From: Hofstenia miamia
Lineage: Eukaryota > Xenacoelomorpha > Acoela
Length of the DNA stretch: 64,000 nt
NCBI GenBank assembly: GCA_004352715.1
Contig: SCFE01000009.1
Span: 3,085,407 to 3,149,406, forward strand
Direction of reading: 5' to 3'
Shown: piece after piece, positions 1 to 10,271 of the stretch
Position numbering within the stretch: position 1 is the first letter of the stretch
Layout: each line of letters begins with the position of its first letter
Made by a program: the position numbers and the translations under genes
Notes under the pieces: model-generated
Told to the model about the DNA's origin: nothing
The model's input: the letters and a program-made list of their open reading frames with translations, nothing else
Databases searched by the model: none

Positions 1-884
1 TCAGCTCAATGAAGTTCTTGTGTGTTCCCTAGCCTAACTCAGTGTAGTTCTCAATGCTAATTGTAACTGACTTAAACTCAATTTGTATAGTGTATTTAAT
101 TCACTTCACAACCTTGCAATGTCACTAACTGCTTAATAATTATTACTACAGCCATTACCAAAAACTATTGGCTTTAATTAAGTTAATATAATTAAGTTAC
201 ATAATAACTTGCAGCTTCCCACCTTACATATAAATAACATAATAAATGCTTGGTGAATTTATCAGTCTATTATAGGTCACCTAAACCTATCAGATAAAAT
301 ATGCATAACCTATGTTAGGCTATCCAGCCCTTTCTTACTGAGGTTGATTATTGATTACATGTAAACAATCAAATTGATAGCCAGCTAAATGGAGAAAAAC
401 TCCTATTTGTACACCTAACATAAATGCAGGTTCATAGTTTGGATCAAGGACCCTTGAGTTGCTCCCAATATGTTTCCAAACCACTACTACTGCATTTACC
501 ATTTAGCTTGACATTCTGTATAAGCAATCAAACCAATATAAAATCTAAAGATAAGATTTTCAAAGAATTTACTTCCACAGCTTCCAAAATGATTACTCCC
601 CTATTTGTAGTTAACTTTAAAAAAGTACCTGTCATTTGAAATTCAAATTTATGTCGTCTGCCAAAATGGCTGAAAATAATGGAAGTGAATTTGCCCCCTT
701 CATTTTGTCAAATTCAATGACAAGTACTAATTTGCTATATTATTACTTGGTTGCATTTTAACAAAGATAATTCTGATAATTAAACTTAAATTGTTTTTCT
801 AAATAATCATAATTCAATCTTAGTTTCAACTAATCATCTGATCTTCTTTCTTCATTAGCAGCATTTTATTTGGATTATGCTACA
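1..884 (-). repeat. 3' LTR of minus-strand Gypsy-like element, cut by window edge
   Basis: The stretch is the reverse complement of the LTR at 3461-4605 and matches that at 5775-7074 along its length. On the minus strand the LTR begins at 884 with TGTAGCATAATCC, the same start as the 5775 copy, and runs out of the window at base 1. Immediately inside it (885 onward, minus strand) is the purine-rich tract GAGGAGGGCA, as expected for a polypurine tract next to a 3' LTR. The far end is not visible. Confidence 0.85.
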
Positions 885-1040
885 TGCCCTCCTCAGCTTG
901 CATTATTTTCAGCACTGCATGTTCTGTGTGGACTAACTCATCTGCCTTTTTGATTATTATTTCTGCTTGGGGATCACTCCAGCTTGTTGTTGTGAATTCT
1001 GGTTGTTTGGTCATTTTCAGTACCACCTCTCTCTCTGTTA

Positions 1041-1454
1041 TTACTGTACTGTGATATCACAGAAATTTTGCTTCTTTGATATTTTTGATATTGGTGTTAT
1101 CTCTCTAAGTTCATTCATTTTTTCTGAAAAGATTTCGTAAAATTTCTTGTATAGGTGGATTCCCTTTATTGCTATCATTAACGTCATCTGCATGTCTGCT
1201 CTACTCATGTGCGCCATTTCTTCATGTACTGTTGTGTTTGGGTAAAAGAATGTAAACATTTTCCTGAGGCTCCTTGTGTTTGCCACATCTTTGTAAAAGA
1301 AGCTTATGTTTTCTCTCACTTCTTCTTCAGTTATTGTTGTCAGATCATTCTTATTCAGTCTCATCATCACCACTCTTTCCATGACATCATAGAAACGGTA
1401 TTCTTTATGCCATAAATCCAACCACAACACATTGTTTACTCCCGAAAACCACAT
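1041..1454 (-). pseudogene. Unidentified 3' ORF of the LTR element, last piece
   Basis: 137 residues are open on the minus strand, ending about 150 bases before the LTR. The piece contains a Met-, Phe- and Tyr-rich segment (SFFYKDVANTRSLRKMFTFF) and a charged tail. The 885-990 stretch after it is matched, in the opposite orientation, by 5673-5774, so this end of the internal region is present in at least two copies. No transmembrane anchor is obvious, which argues weakly against a classic envelope protein. Confidence 0.45.
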
Positions 1455-1720
1455 GATTGCCTTAGTTGTGCATTTGTCAATTTCTTCTCTCAGTTCCTTA
1501 GGTGTTTGTGAATCAGTTTTCCTTGTGTGTATATTTGATAAGGAGTTATCACTCCTTCAACATATACTCTTTTCTTATTATGATTTTTTAGTAATATTTC
1601 TTTCAGCTTTTTGTAGTCATCTTATTCAACTATTGCTTTCCCATCTTCTTTCATGTTCACATAAGTCTTATATTCATGTAAGAAAGTCTTGTTGATATTT
1701 ACATTTTTCAGTATCCTCCA

Positions 1721-1921
1721 TTATGGGAGCACCATAGGGATGGACAATGTTTGTGGTGGGGTGCATATGAGGATTTTTGTTCTTATCTGTTGCTCTATTT
1801 CTCTGTAATCTTGTGATGTTGTCAGTGCTGTTGCCAGTCTGATCATGGCTTGATAGTTCATTTTGCTTTCCTTTAGTGTCTCCCAGAATATCTGTGTTAG
1901 TCCTCTTCTACTCATTTTCAT
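1721..1921 (-). pseudogene. Unidentified 3' ORF of the LTR element, fourth piece
   Basis: This 66-residue open piece, MKMSRRGLTQIFWETL onward, directly follows the stop of the 1922-2323 piece. It sits in the same strand order as the rest of the 3' ORF and is best read as its continuation after a stop codon. No domain is recognised. Confidence 0.4.
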
Positions 1922-2323
1922 TTATATGCTGTTGTTTATTTCTAGTTTCAATGTGATGCATTCCACATCCAACGCTAGCTGATTATATGGTTTCAGCATC
2001 TCCTCCAATTCTGTTTCTGTGAATGCTTCTGTGAACATCAATTTCATTGATGCTACTGTTTGCTCCTCCTTCACATACTGGTAGTTTCTTGAGCAAATCT
2101 TTTCTTTTTCCTTTGTTATTTTTATTTCAACTAAAAATCTCTCGTCATCTGTATCAATCCATTCCATTGTGTGTTCTGGTGTGGAGGCTCCCCATTTCTC
2201 TATGTTTATTCTGTCTATTTGTTGCTGTGTTTTTGGTGATAGTATTAACTGTGTCAACGTTAACAGTTCTTCCTCTTCTAACATCTCTTTTTGTGTTTTT
2301 GTTTTCATTTCACAGACTCCCAC
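1922..2323 (-). pseudogene. Unidentified 3' ORF of the LTR element, third (conserved) piece
   Basis: 133 residues are open on the minus strand. It is the best-conserved part of this ORF: it shares the blocks KTQKEMLEEEELLT-like, INIEKWGAS and EHTMEWIDT with the plus-strand copy at 13870-14148, so the two elements carry the same gene. Just upstream on the minus strand (around 2330-2440), a stretch matching the RYEKES region of the other copy is interrupted by a TGA. No family is recognised. Conservation between two diverged copies shows that it was once under selection. Confidence 0.55.
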
Positions 2324-2564
2324 TGGTTCTGTTATTCCTCCCCTTCACATCATTTCCACACTCTTAATGATCTTTACAAATGTGCAGCAAGGGCTCTCTT
2401 TTTCATATCTTTTCATGTCTATTTCTAACATTTGTTGAATCTCTTTGTTTTTTTATCATGGTTATGATTTCTTTTGTGTCTATGATTTTCCGTTTAATGA
2501 TCTTCTTTGTTGTTATCTAAGGTTCTGTCTCAACCTGTCTTAATTGTGTCTCAGATGTGGCGCC

Positions 2565-2879
2565 TCACATGTATTTCCTCATGGGTTCATCAAATACTGT
2601 TATCTCTTCCAGCATGATCTCTGTTTTATTTGCTATATCCACCATTGACATTCTGCCTAATGTGCTTTTGTTAATGATTAATCTACTGATAAACTTTTCG
2701 ACCTCTTGCATCAGTTTCTTGATTTTGTCTGGAGATGTCAACTTCTCAACATGCCCTTTCAATAGCCAGTTTTTTGTCTGCGTGTTCACTGGGGATAATG
2801 CTATCTCATATCTCTTTGCTTTTGCTAATTTGTGGCGCCCTGCTCTTGAAATTGGCAGCCTCAATTCTTGTTCTTGCAT
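2565..2879 (-). pseudogene. Unidentified 3' ORF of the LTR element, second piece
   Basis: This 104-residue open piece on the minus strand begins MQEQELRLPISRAG and is basic and helical in character. It is in the same orientation as the pieces either side and is separated from them by stop codons or frameshifts. No known domain is recognised. It probably belongs to one long broken reading frame between the lost pol region and the 3' LTR. Confidence 0.4.
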
Positions 2880-2973
2880 TGTGAAAATTGCTAGAATCCA
2901 TGCTGAGGTTCTAAATCTTATCTCTGGGGCATTCTTCTCTTGAATAACATATTTTTAAAATCTTTCATTGAGT

Positions 2974-3477
2974 TCAATTCATATGCTCTGTTGATCTCTG
3001 ACAGTGCCACTTCAACCATTTTATGGTATTTTCTTGATGGGCCTCTATGTGTATCTCTGGCCATTTTTCTTCTGTTTTCTTCTGTAGCTTCATCTTGTTC
3101 CATATTTCTTGTATTCTCTTTATGTGTTCCTGCCTTTGTGTGAGGCTGTACTTGATGAATAGTGTGTTTGCCTTTTCTATGCCTTCTGCATGCATTGTCA
3201 TTTCTATTGTTTTCACCTGTTTGAATAAATCAATGGCTATACACAGGTCTACCATTAATCTACAATAGGCTACCCAGTAGTTGATCTGTAGGTCTAAGCA
3301 AATTAATTCCACAACTTTTGCTTCCGTTGTTATTTTCTCCCATAAGAACACGTTTTCTACCTGTATCTCTAATTCTCTCAGGAACGGTGGTAATTCTGTG
3401 ACTATTGTTCTTCTGATGATTACTACTCTTATGCCCTGCACTCTAGCCATTCTTAAGGTTTGCATAGCATAATCCAA
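2974..3477 (-). pseudogene. Unidentified 3' ORF of the LTR element, N-terminal visible part
   Basis: About 160 residues are open on the minus strand. The first few come from the joined LTR, so the true start is lost. The protein is rich in alternating hydrophobic and charged residues, with segments such as VVELICLDLQINYWVAYC and many Glu and Lys, suggesting long helices. No signal peptide, retropepsin, RT or integrase motif is visible. It lies upstream, in the same orientation, of the pieces at 2565-2879, 1922-2323, 1721-1921 and 1041-1454, which together make about 800 codons of 3' coding capacity. An envelope-like or accessory role would fit the position, but nothing in the sequence shows one. 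Confidence 0.45.
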
Positions 3478-4605
3478 AGAAATTGCTGCTAATGAAGAAA
3501 GAAGAACAAATGATTAGTCAAAACAAAAATCAAATGATTATTTAGAAAAATGATTTAGGTTTAATTATCAGAAATTATCTTTGTAAAAATGCAACCAAGT
3601 AATAATATAGCAAATTAGTACTTGTCGTCAAATTTGACAAAATAAAGGGGGTGAATTCACTTCCATTATTTTCAGCCATTTTGGCAGATGAATTAAATTT
3701 GAATTTCGAACAACAGGAACTTTTTCAAGTTACCTATAAATAGAGTGTAAATCAATTTGGAAATTGTTGAAGTAAATTCTTTGAAAATCTTATTCTTAGA
3801 TTTTATATCAGTTTGATTATTTAATACAGAATGTCAAGCTAAACAGTAAATGCAGTAGTAGTGGTTTTGAAACATATCAGGAGCAACTCAAAGGGTCCTT
3901 GATCCAAACCATGAACCTGCATTTACATTAGATGTACGAATAGGAGTTTTTCTCCATTTAGCTGGCTATTAATTTGATCATTTACATGTAATCAATAATC
4001 AACATTGGTAAGAAAGGGCTGGATAGCCCAACGTAGGTTATACATATTTTATGTAATAGACTTAGGTGACCTATAATAGACTGATAAAGTGACTGAGCAT
4101 GTATTATGTTATTTATATGTAAGGTAGGAAGCTGCAAGTTATTAAGTAACTTAATTATTTTAACTTAATTAAAGCCAATAGTTTTTGGTAATGGCTAAAG
4201 TAATAATTATTAAGCAGCTAGTGGCATTGCAAGGTTGCAAAGTGAATTAAATACATGATACAAATTGAGTTTAAGTCAGTTACAATTTACATTGAGAACT
4301 ACACTGAGCTAGGATAGGGAACACATAAGAACTTTGTTGAGCTGAGGTTCAAAGCCACCTAGATTGGCTGTGGAAGCACAAATGAAAGGATGAAGAGATC
4401 GGAGTATGCCAGAGGCCACAGAAACATCATCTACAGAGCAGAGCTATGATGGCGGAGTACCTAAATAGTATTCAGTTATTTCAGTTATAAGAAGAATAGC
4501 AGAAATATATACATGAAATAGCTAACATGAGTACATCCATACCTGCGGTTGAAGTGAGACAATAGTTTAAAAAAACCATTTAACACATCGTGATGTTTGG
4601 TAGCA
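3461..4605 (+). repeat. LTR in plus orientation, abutting minus-strand internal sequence
   Basis: This sequence matches the LTR at 5775-7074 from about TAGCATAATCC near 3465 to a degenerate end TTTGGTAGCA at 4605. Its length (about 1145 bp) fits the other LTRs (about 1122 and 1139 bp). The 5' end is joined directly to minus-strand internal sequence; the 3' end cuts a virus-like reading frame (4606-4850). Orientation is opposite to the internal region on its left, so this is not a normal element boundary. Confidence 0.75.
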
Positions 4606-4850
4606 GATGGTACAGTAACATTATCTGCTGTAACAAATCCTGTGTTATCAAGTTTAACTCTTTTAAATTTCACATCTATATAAGCATTAAACCAATCATA
4701 AGGTATTATATCTGTAGAATTATCAACTGTAAACTTATAATTGTTTTTATTTTGAATATTACCTGCTGCAGGAATTACAATTAGAGTCTGGAGATCAAAT
4801 CTAATGTATTCATTTCTTTCTAGAATTGTTGGATTTCTGAAGTCAGTCAT
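4606..4850 (-). pseudogene. N-terminal fragment of a virus-like or large-DNA-transposon protein
   Basis: This minus-strand reading frame starts at 4850 after an AT-rich leader and runs about 80 residues until the LTR boundary; beyond 4606 the frame only reads antisense LTR. It contains ERNEYIRFDLQTL, TDIIPYDWFNAYIDV and TADNVTV. The pattern looks like the start of structural (capsid-like) proteins carried by Polinton/Maverick or adintovirus-like elements in invertebrate genomes. That link is from memory of the general pattern and is uncertain. What is certain is that the frame is truncated by an LTR insertion or rearrangement and is not a complete gene. Confidence 0.35.
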
Positions 4851-4861
4851 TTTTATTATAT

Positions 4862-5439
4862 AAGGAAAAAGAAAATCATTTTTCCTAAGAAAGTTCCTTT
4901 CCCTTAAAGGAAAAAGAAATTAATTTTGCAATAGTTTTAAAAATCATGTGCTTATATTGTCAAAGTTCTGGGGCTCATTCTTGGAAAACTTTTTTAACAA
5001 CATTTATATCTCCATTCCCTTTTGTTCATTTGGTGTTTCTAACTTTTTATTATTGCTTGTTACTTGTGAATTAACCTTTAAGGGGGATGTTCCTTTACCA
5101 GTGGTAAAAGAAAAATTATTTTTCTGGGAAGGGGGCGTTCCCTTTAAATTTGTTTCCCTTAAAATTAACCCTTAAATAGTTATCATAAGTTTTCTTATAT
5201 TTAGTCATGTCTATGTAAGGAAGGAGTGAAAATTAATTTCACAAACAAGAACAAAGTTCTCCTTAAGAAAATCATTATTCCCACAATTTTAACAATAATC
5301 TTATTTGATTAAAAATACTAAGTGAACATGATTATCATTTAAATTAATGATATGATGTTGACTATCAGTAATGTATATTCTTATTTCTCTTATTTCATTT
5401 GTGTTGATTTTGTTGAATAATTTGCGCAAAGGTTGTTTT
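4862..5439. other. AT-rich intergenic stretch with repeated short purine/pyrimidine runs
   Basis: Upstream of the 4606-4850 frame are short repeats of AAGGAAAAAGAAA-like and TTCCCTTAAA-like runs, around 4861-4920 and 5090-5175. The plus-strand frame at 4948-5175 looks like translation of these runs rather than a gene. No promoter or RNA gene is recognised. Confidence 0.4.
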
Positions 5440-5671
5440 GTAAATGGATAACTTGATACTCAATGAATTGATCAAAAGTAAATACTATATCACTAGAATT
5501 TCCATTATATATGCTATTACTTATCAGAGAACAATGAATTAAAATGTTATCAATTCCTTTTGTAATGTTAGGAACAAGATTTGAAATTGTAGTTTTTTTA
5601 GGAGTATTGGATGGTTTTTATTTAAGAACTTAAAACCTAGCAGATCACCAAATTCTTTATCAAATTTTAAA
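5440..5671 (-). pseudogene. Second fragment of virus-like coding sequence
   Basis: The minus strand here reads a short, stop- and shift-broken stretch that includes FGDLLGF and ILIHCSLISNSIYNGNSSD. It resembles the C-terminal part of the same general class of virus-like protein as the 4606-4850 frame. A lone N at 5672 cuts it, so its upstream side is unknown. It may be the end of a neighbouring gene of the same captured element. Identification is tentative. Confidence 0.25.
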
Positions 5672-5672
5672 N

Positions 5673-5774
5673 TAAGCTGGAGTGATCCCCAAGAAGAAAC
5701 ATTGATCAAAAAGGCAGATGAGTTAGTCCACAGAGAACACGCAGAGCTGAAAATAACGCAAGCTGAGGAGGGTG
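5673..5774 (+). mobile_element. 3' end of an LTR-element internal region with polypurine tract
   Basis: This matches the reverse complement of about 885-990 and leads into an LTR, so it is the last 100 bases of an internal region on the plus strand. It ends in GCTGAGGAGGGTG immediately before the LTR start TGTAGC, a good polypurine-tract position. A contig join (N at 5672) lies at its left edge. Confidence 0.7.
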
Positions 5775-7074
5775 TGTAGCATAATCCAAAGAAATTGCTG
5801 CTAATGAAGAAAGAAGAACAAATGATTAGTCAAAAACTAAGATCAAATGATTATTTAGAAAAGCAATTTAAGTTTAATTATCAGAAATTATCTTTGTAAA
5901 AATGCAACCAAGTAATAACATAGCAAATTAGTACTTGTTGTTGAATTTGACAAAACAAAGGGGGCGATATCACTCCCACTATTTTCAGCCATTTTAGCAG
6001 ATGAATTAAATTTGAATTTCAAACGACAGGTACTTTTTCAAGTTTACTATAAATAGAGCATAGATCAATTTGGAAATTGTTGAAGTAAATTCTTCAAAAA
6101 TCTTATCTTTAGATTTTATATTGGTTTGATTATTTAATACAGAATGTCAAGCTAAACAGTAAATGCAGTAGTAGTGGTTTGGAAACATATAGGAATGACT
6201 TGAGGGTCCTTGATCCAAACCATGAACCTGCATTTACATTAGGTGTATGAATATAAGTTTTTCTCCATTTAGCTGGCTATCAATTTGATCATTTGCATGT
6301 AGTCAATAATCAACATTGGTAAGAAAGGTAGGTTATACATATTTTATGTAATAGACTTAAGTGACCTACAACAGACTGATAAAGTGACTGAGCATGCATT
6401 ATGTTATTTATATGTAAGGTAGGAAGCTGCAAGTTATTAAGTAACTNTAGCTGGCTATCAATTTGATCATTTGCATGTAGTCAATAATCAACATTGGTAA
6501 GAAAGGTAGGTTATACATATTTTATGTAATAGACTTAAGTAACCTACAACAGACTGATAAAGTGACTGAGCATGCATTATGTTATTTATATGTAAGGTAG
6601 GAAGCTGCAAGTTATTAAGTAACTTAATTATTTTAACTTAATTAAAGCCAATAGTTTTTGGTAATGGCTGAAGTAATAATTATTAAGCAGCTAGTGGCAT
6701 TGCAAGGTTGCAAAGTGAATTAAATACATGATACAAATTGAGTTTAAGTCAGTTACAATCTACATAGAGAACTACACTGAGCTAGGATAGGGAACACATA
6801 AGAACTTTGATGAGCTGAGGTTCAAAGCCACCTAGATCAGCTATGGAAGCACAAGAGATCGGAGTTGGCCAGAAGCCACAAAGACATCATTCACAGAGCA
6901 GAGCTATGATGGCGGAGTACCTAAATAGTATTCAGTTATTTCAGTTAAAAGAAGAATAGCAGAAATATGTACATGAAATAGCTAACATGAGTACATCCCT
7001 ACCAATGGTTGAAGGAAGAAAATAGTTTAAAAGAACCATTTAACCTACCTTGAAGCTTGATGGTGGATGCTACA
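5775..7074 (+). repeat. LTR with clean TGTAGCAT...ATGCTACA termini (contains assembly duplication)
   Basis: The LTR starts TGTAGCATAATCC at 5775 and ends GGATGCTACA at 7074, so the terminal bases form an inverted repeat. It is followed directly by a primer-binding site. Apparent length is 1300 bp, but 6270-6446 is repeated as 6448-6624 around a lone N at 6447 with one mismatch seen, so the real LTR is about 1122 bp. It has internal 3' sequence on its left and internal 5' sequence on its right. That means either a tandem arrangement or two different LTRs merged by the assembler. Confidence 0.85.
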
Positions 7075-7089
7075 TGGCGACCATGACAG
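7075..7089 (+). promoter_or_regulatory. Primer-binding site for minus-strand DNA synthesis
   Basis: TGGCGACCATGACAG starts at the base after the LTR. A tRNA 3' end of the form ...GGTCGCCA would pair with it; arginine tRNAs with a GACC-type acceptor stem fit, which is inference. The second element has the near-identical TGGCGACCGTGACAG at 11387. Confidence 0.75.
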
Positions 7090-7308
7090 ATAAAGAACAA
7101 CAGAAGAAGAACAACCAGTTCAACATCCTAACTTGGAACTTAAAGTCAAGTTAGAGAATCAGAGCAACTGAATAGCAGAAAACATGCAAGGAAGCAGATG
7201 TAACACACAGACAGCAATGAGTCAACAACTACAATTATACCTAATGTAGAGCAGGGGAAAAACAACAAGTCACACCAATCTACCAGCCACTACTACTTGT
7301 AATCAAAG

Positions 7309-8630
7309 ATGCCAAACACACAAAGAAAAAAAGGTAGGGCCAAAACAGGCGCACAAAAAACAACCCCCACCCCAAGGAGAGCACATTCAGAGACAGACAC
7401 AGCATCCCCCATAGAATTGGAAACCCTACAAATGTCACCAGAAACAGGATCCAATGAAGTTCTAAATATCCTATGCCAAATGAATAAAACCAAAACATTA
7501 TTGAGAACCAAGATACAACAATTAATAGAAAGAATGTTGACACTAGAGCAAGAGAATGAGAATGCACTAAGTGAACTGAGGATCAAAATGGACAATCATT
7601 TGGTTAACCAAAGCAACAATTTGCAGAGAGAGATCAAGGTATTAACAAATCAGCTGGCACAGTCAAACAAATAGAGGATCTGAGATGGAAACTGAAAAAA
7701 ACTACGAGAAAACAAAGGAGAAAATTCGAAAGTGACAGCAATGCATGAAAGAACAATCAAACAGAGAGAGGAAAGGAGCTTACAAGCATCACCCACAAAT
7801 TTTAAAAAAACATTTCAGAGAAATGGAGGAAGAAGAAGAGAAAAGGAAAATCATCAATGTGATAATGAGAGTGGTGACAAGTCAACTCACAATTAGTGAA
7901 CAAATGACTAGACAAAAGAAACTGATGTATGAAGACTTGATGCTGCCAGAAAATAGTCATAATGATACCATACCATGTAAGGCAACTCTGCCAAAATTTA
8001 ATGGGAATGTGGATAGCTACAATCCGACATTTCTGGAATGGCTGCAAATGTTCGAGATTACAATGGCAGAGAGGAAAGTGAACCAAAGGGCAGCAGCTGC
8101 AAGGTTCCCACTATATTTAACAGTGGCAGCCTCTCAACACTACTTACTCCTTGATGCAAATATGAAATGAAATTACAAACTACTAATCAGAGACTTTGTA
8201 GACTACTATGAAAATGAAAGCTTTAAAAACCAATATCAAATCATACTAAATTCTACAAAAATGCGGAAGATGGATGATATCTGAAATTATATCCAACAGA
8301 TAGAATGATTATTGACACTCAGTTCAAGGGAAAGCACATATTCCAAGTATGACCTTTTTTCCCATATCTGCAAAGGTATGGAGAAACAACTACAAAACGC
8401 AGATAGGGAACACCAAGGCATACAAGGAGAAGAAAGCAGAAAAATTCATCAATATAAAAAACAAGGATGGGAAATCCAAAAAGGTAAGAGAAAGAGACAG
8501 GAAGGATTAATGCAAAAAACAAATCAATATGATTGGAGAAGAAGAAGTGTATTATGACGACGAAGACATAATCAAATCTGAATCAGAATTGGTAGAGGAC
8601 CCCCAAACAGAGGAAGAATTGGAAAACTAG
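7309..8630 (+). pseudogene. gag: gag of Gypsy-like element, broken by stops, shifts and a deletion
   Basis: The frame opens at 7309 (MPNTQRKKGRAKTG), basic and then coiled-coil-like, to a TAG at 7672. It resumes in another frame at 7745-8170 with the capsid-like core: IPCKATLPKFNGNVDSYN, FLEWLQMF, RFPLYLT and ASQHYLLLD, typical of retrotransposon gag domains with a conserved Trp. TGA stops follow (8168, then two more before 8312). The stretch 8312-8557 continues the match to the other copy up to the ICKGM block and then appears to have lost about 100 residues, including the zinc-knuckle region. A TAG at 8628 lies where the other copy has TAA, so it is probably the native gag stop. The order LTR, primer site, gag, protease is that of a Gypsy/Ty3-type element. 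Confidence 0.75.
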
Positions 8631-9271
8631 TCAGAGTGCCAACTCAAAAAAACTGAGCACCAATAATGATCATGATGAATCTGGATAACATTAATATGAT
8701 AATGATAATGATAAATGGGATTTTAACAAAAGCAACAATTGATATGGAAGCAGCAACATCAATAATAACGGATGAGTGTGCAATGAAACTGGGATTTAAA
8801 TGAGATGACTTACAGTGCTCAAACAAAAGACTAATTAATGCATCCGGAGAGTACATAGATATGAAAGGCAAGATTGAGGCAGTACAGATGAGGATAGCAA
8901 ACACAACCTTTGAGCAAACATTAGTGATAATAGACACCCACAATAACTTACTGCCCTATGAGGTAATATTAGGTGACCATTTCTTGACAAAAAACGGATG
9001 TGTAATAAATTACTCTGACAGAATGATCAAAGTACGGGAAGAGGAAATAGAAATCAAAGAAGAAGAAGGAAGCCATCAATGATAGTCTTCAAACTGGAAG
9101 AAGACATAAAATTGCAACCATATCAATGCAGCATGCATAGAGTGAAAACAGAGGATCTTATAACAGCAGATATAATGATTTACAACAACAAAGGTATTAA
9201 TTTGAAGAGAGTGTTGATGCTGTCAAGCATATGTGTGATAAAAACGGCAAAGGAAAAGTCCCAATAATCAA
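8631..9271 (+). pseudogene. Retropepsin-like protease region of Gypsy-like element
   Basis: The plus strand codes a retropepsin-like segment. The expected active-site block reads ATIDMEAATSII, so the Asp is present but the following Thr-Gly pair is altered. After it come TDECAMKLGF, the core strand RIANTTFEQTLVIIDTH, and the hallmark ILGDHFLTKNGCVINY of the C-terminal strand. TGA stops interrupt it, for example after GFK near 8800. The open parts include 8861-9082 and 9079-9267. It follows gag as in Gypsy/Ty3 polyproteins. The sequence then enters a 1000-N gap, so any reverse transcriptase downstream is unseen. Confidence 0.65.
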
Positions 9272-10271
9272 NNNNNNNNNNNNNNNNNNNNNNNNNNNNN
9301 NNNNNNNNNNNNNNNNNNNNNNNNNNNNNNNNNNNNNNNNNNNNNNNNNNNNNNNNNNNNNNNNNNNNNNNNNNNNNNNNNNNNNNNNNNNNNNNNNNNN
9401 NNNNNNNNNNNNNNNNNNNNNNNNNNNNNNNNNNNNNNNNNNNNNNNNNNNNNNNNNNNNNNNNNNNNNNNNNNNNNNNNNNNNNNNNNNNNNNNNNNNN
9501 NNNNNNNNNNNNNNNNNNNNNNNNNNNNNNNNNNNNNNNNNNNNNNNNNNNNNNNNNNNNNNNNNNNNNNNNNNNNNNNNNNNNNNNNNNNNNNNNNNNN
9601 NNNNNNNNNNNNNNNNNNNNNNNNNNNNNNNNNNNNNNNNNNNNNNNNNNNNNNNNNNNNNNNNNNNNNNNNNNNNNNNNNNNNNNNNNNNNNNNNNNNN
9701 NNNNNNNNNNNNNNNNNNNNNNNNNNNNNNNNNNNNNNNNNNNNNNNNNNNNNNNNNNNNNNNNNNNNNNNNNNNNNNNNNNNNNNNNNNNNNNNNNNNN
9801 NNNNNNNNNNNNNNNNNNNNNNNNNNNNNNNNNNNNNNNNNNNNNNNNNNNNNNNNNNNNNNNNNNNNNNNNNNNNNNNNNNNNNNNNNNNNNNNNNNNN
9901 NNNNNNNNNNNNNNNNNNNNNNNNNNNNNNNNNNNNNNNNNNNNNNNNNNNNNNNNNNNNNNNNNNNNNNNNNNNNNNNNNNNNNNNNNNNNNNNNNNNN
10001 NNNNNNNNNNNNNNNNNNNNNNNNNNNNNNNNNNNNNNNNNNNNNNNNNNNNNNNNNNNNNNNNNNNNNNNNNNNNNNNNNNNNNNNNNNNNNNNNNNNN
10101 NNNNNNNNNNNNNNNNNNNNNNNNNNNNNNNNNNNNNNNNNNNNNNNNNNNNNNNNNNNNNNNNNNNNNNNNNNNNNNNNNNNNNNNNNNNNNNNNNNNN
10201 NNNNNNNNNNNNNNNNNNNNNNNNNNNNNNNNNNNNNNNNNNNNNNNNNNNNNNNNNNNNNNNNNNNNNNN
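9272..10271. other. Assembly gap, exactly 1000 N
   Basis: A fixed-size placeholder of 1000 N. The pol region and the start of the 3' LTR of the element on the left probably lie here. Open frames that cross it are meaningless. Confidence 0.99.

Larger units (their letters stand above)
885..3460 (-). mobile_element. 3' half of the internal region of a Gypsy-like LTR element
   Basis: This region reads on the minus strand into the LTR at 1-884. It is related to the plus-strand element near 13.87-14.15 kb: both encode a block containing IEKWGAS and EHTMEWIDT. The 5' part of the element (LTR, gag, protease and whatever follows) is missing, because the region is joined directly at about 3460 to an LTR in the opposite orientation. 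Coding sequence is spread over five open pieces broken by stops and shifts. I see no reverse transcriptase, RNase H or integrase motif in it, but those could lie in the missing 5' part. Confidence 0.75.

Noticed and set aside
1209-3472. Plus-strand frames of 60-130 residues in 1.2-3.5 kb
   Set aside because: They are antisense to the LTR-element coding pieces, rich in Phe, Ser and Leu as expected of antisense of Lys/Glu-rich coding DNA, and are not conserved in the other copy.
6448-6624. An apparent 177-bp tandem duplication in the LTR
   Set aside because: The copies meet at a lone N and the other LTR copies have the segment once, so it is an assembly artefact.
7280-8086. Minus-strand frames opposite gag (also 11598-11924, 12783-13161 and 13848-14135)
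   Set aside because: Shadows of gag and protease on the opposite strand.
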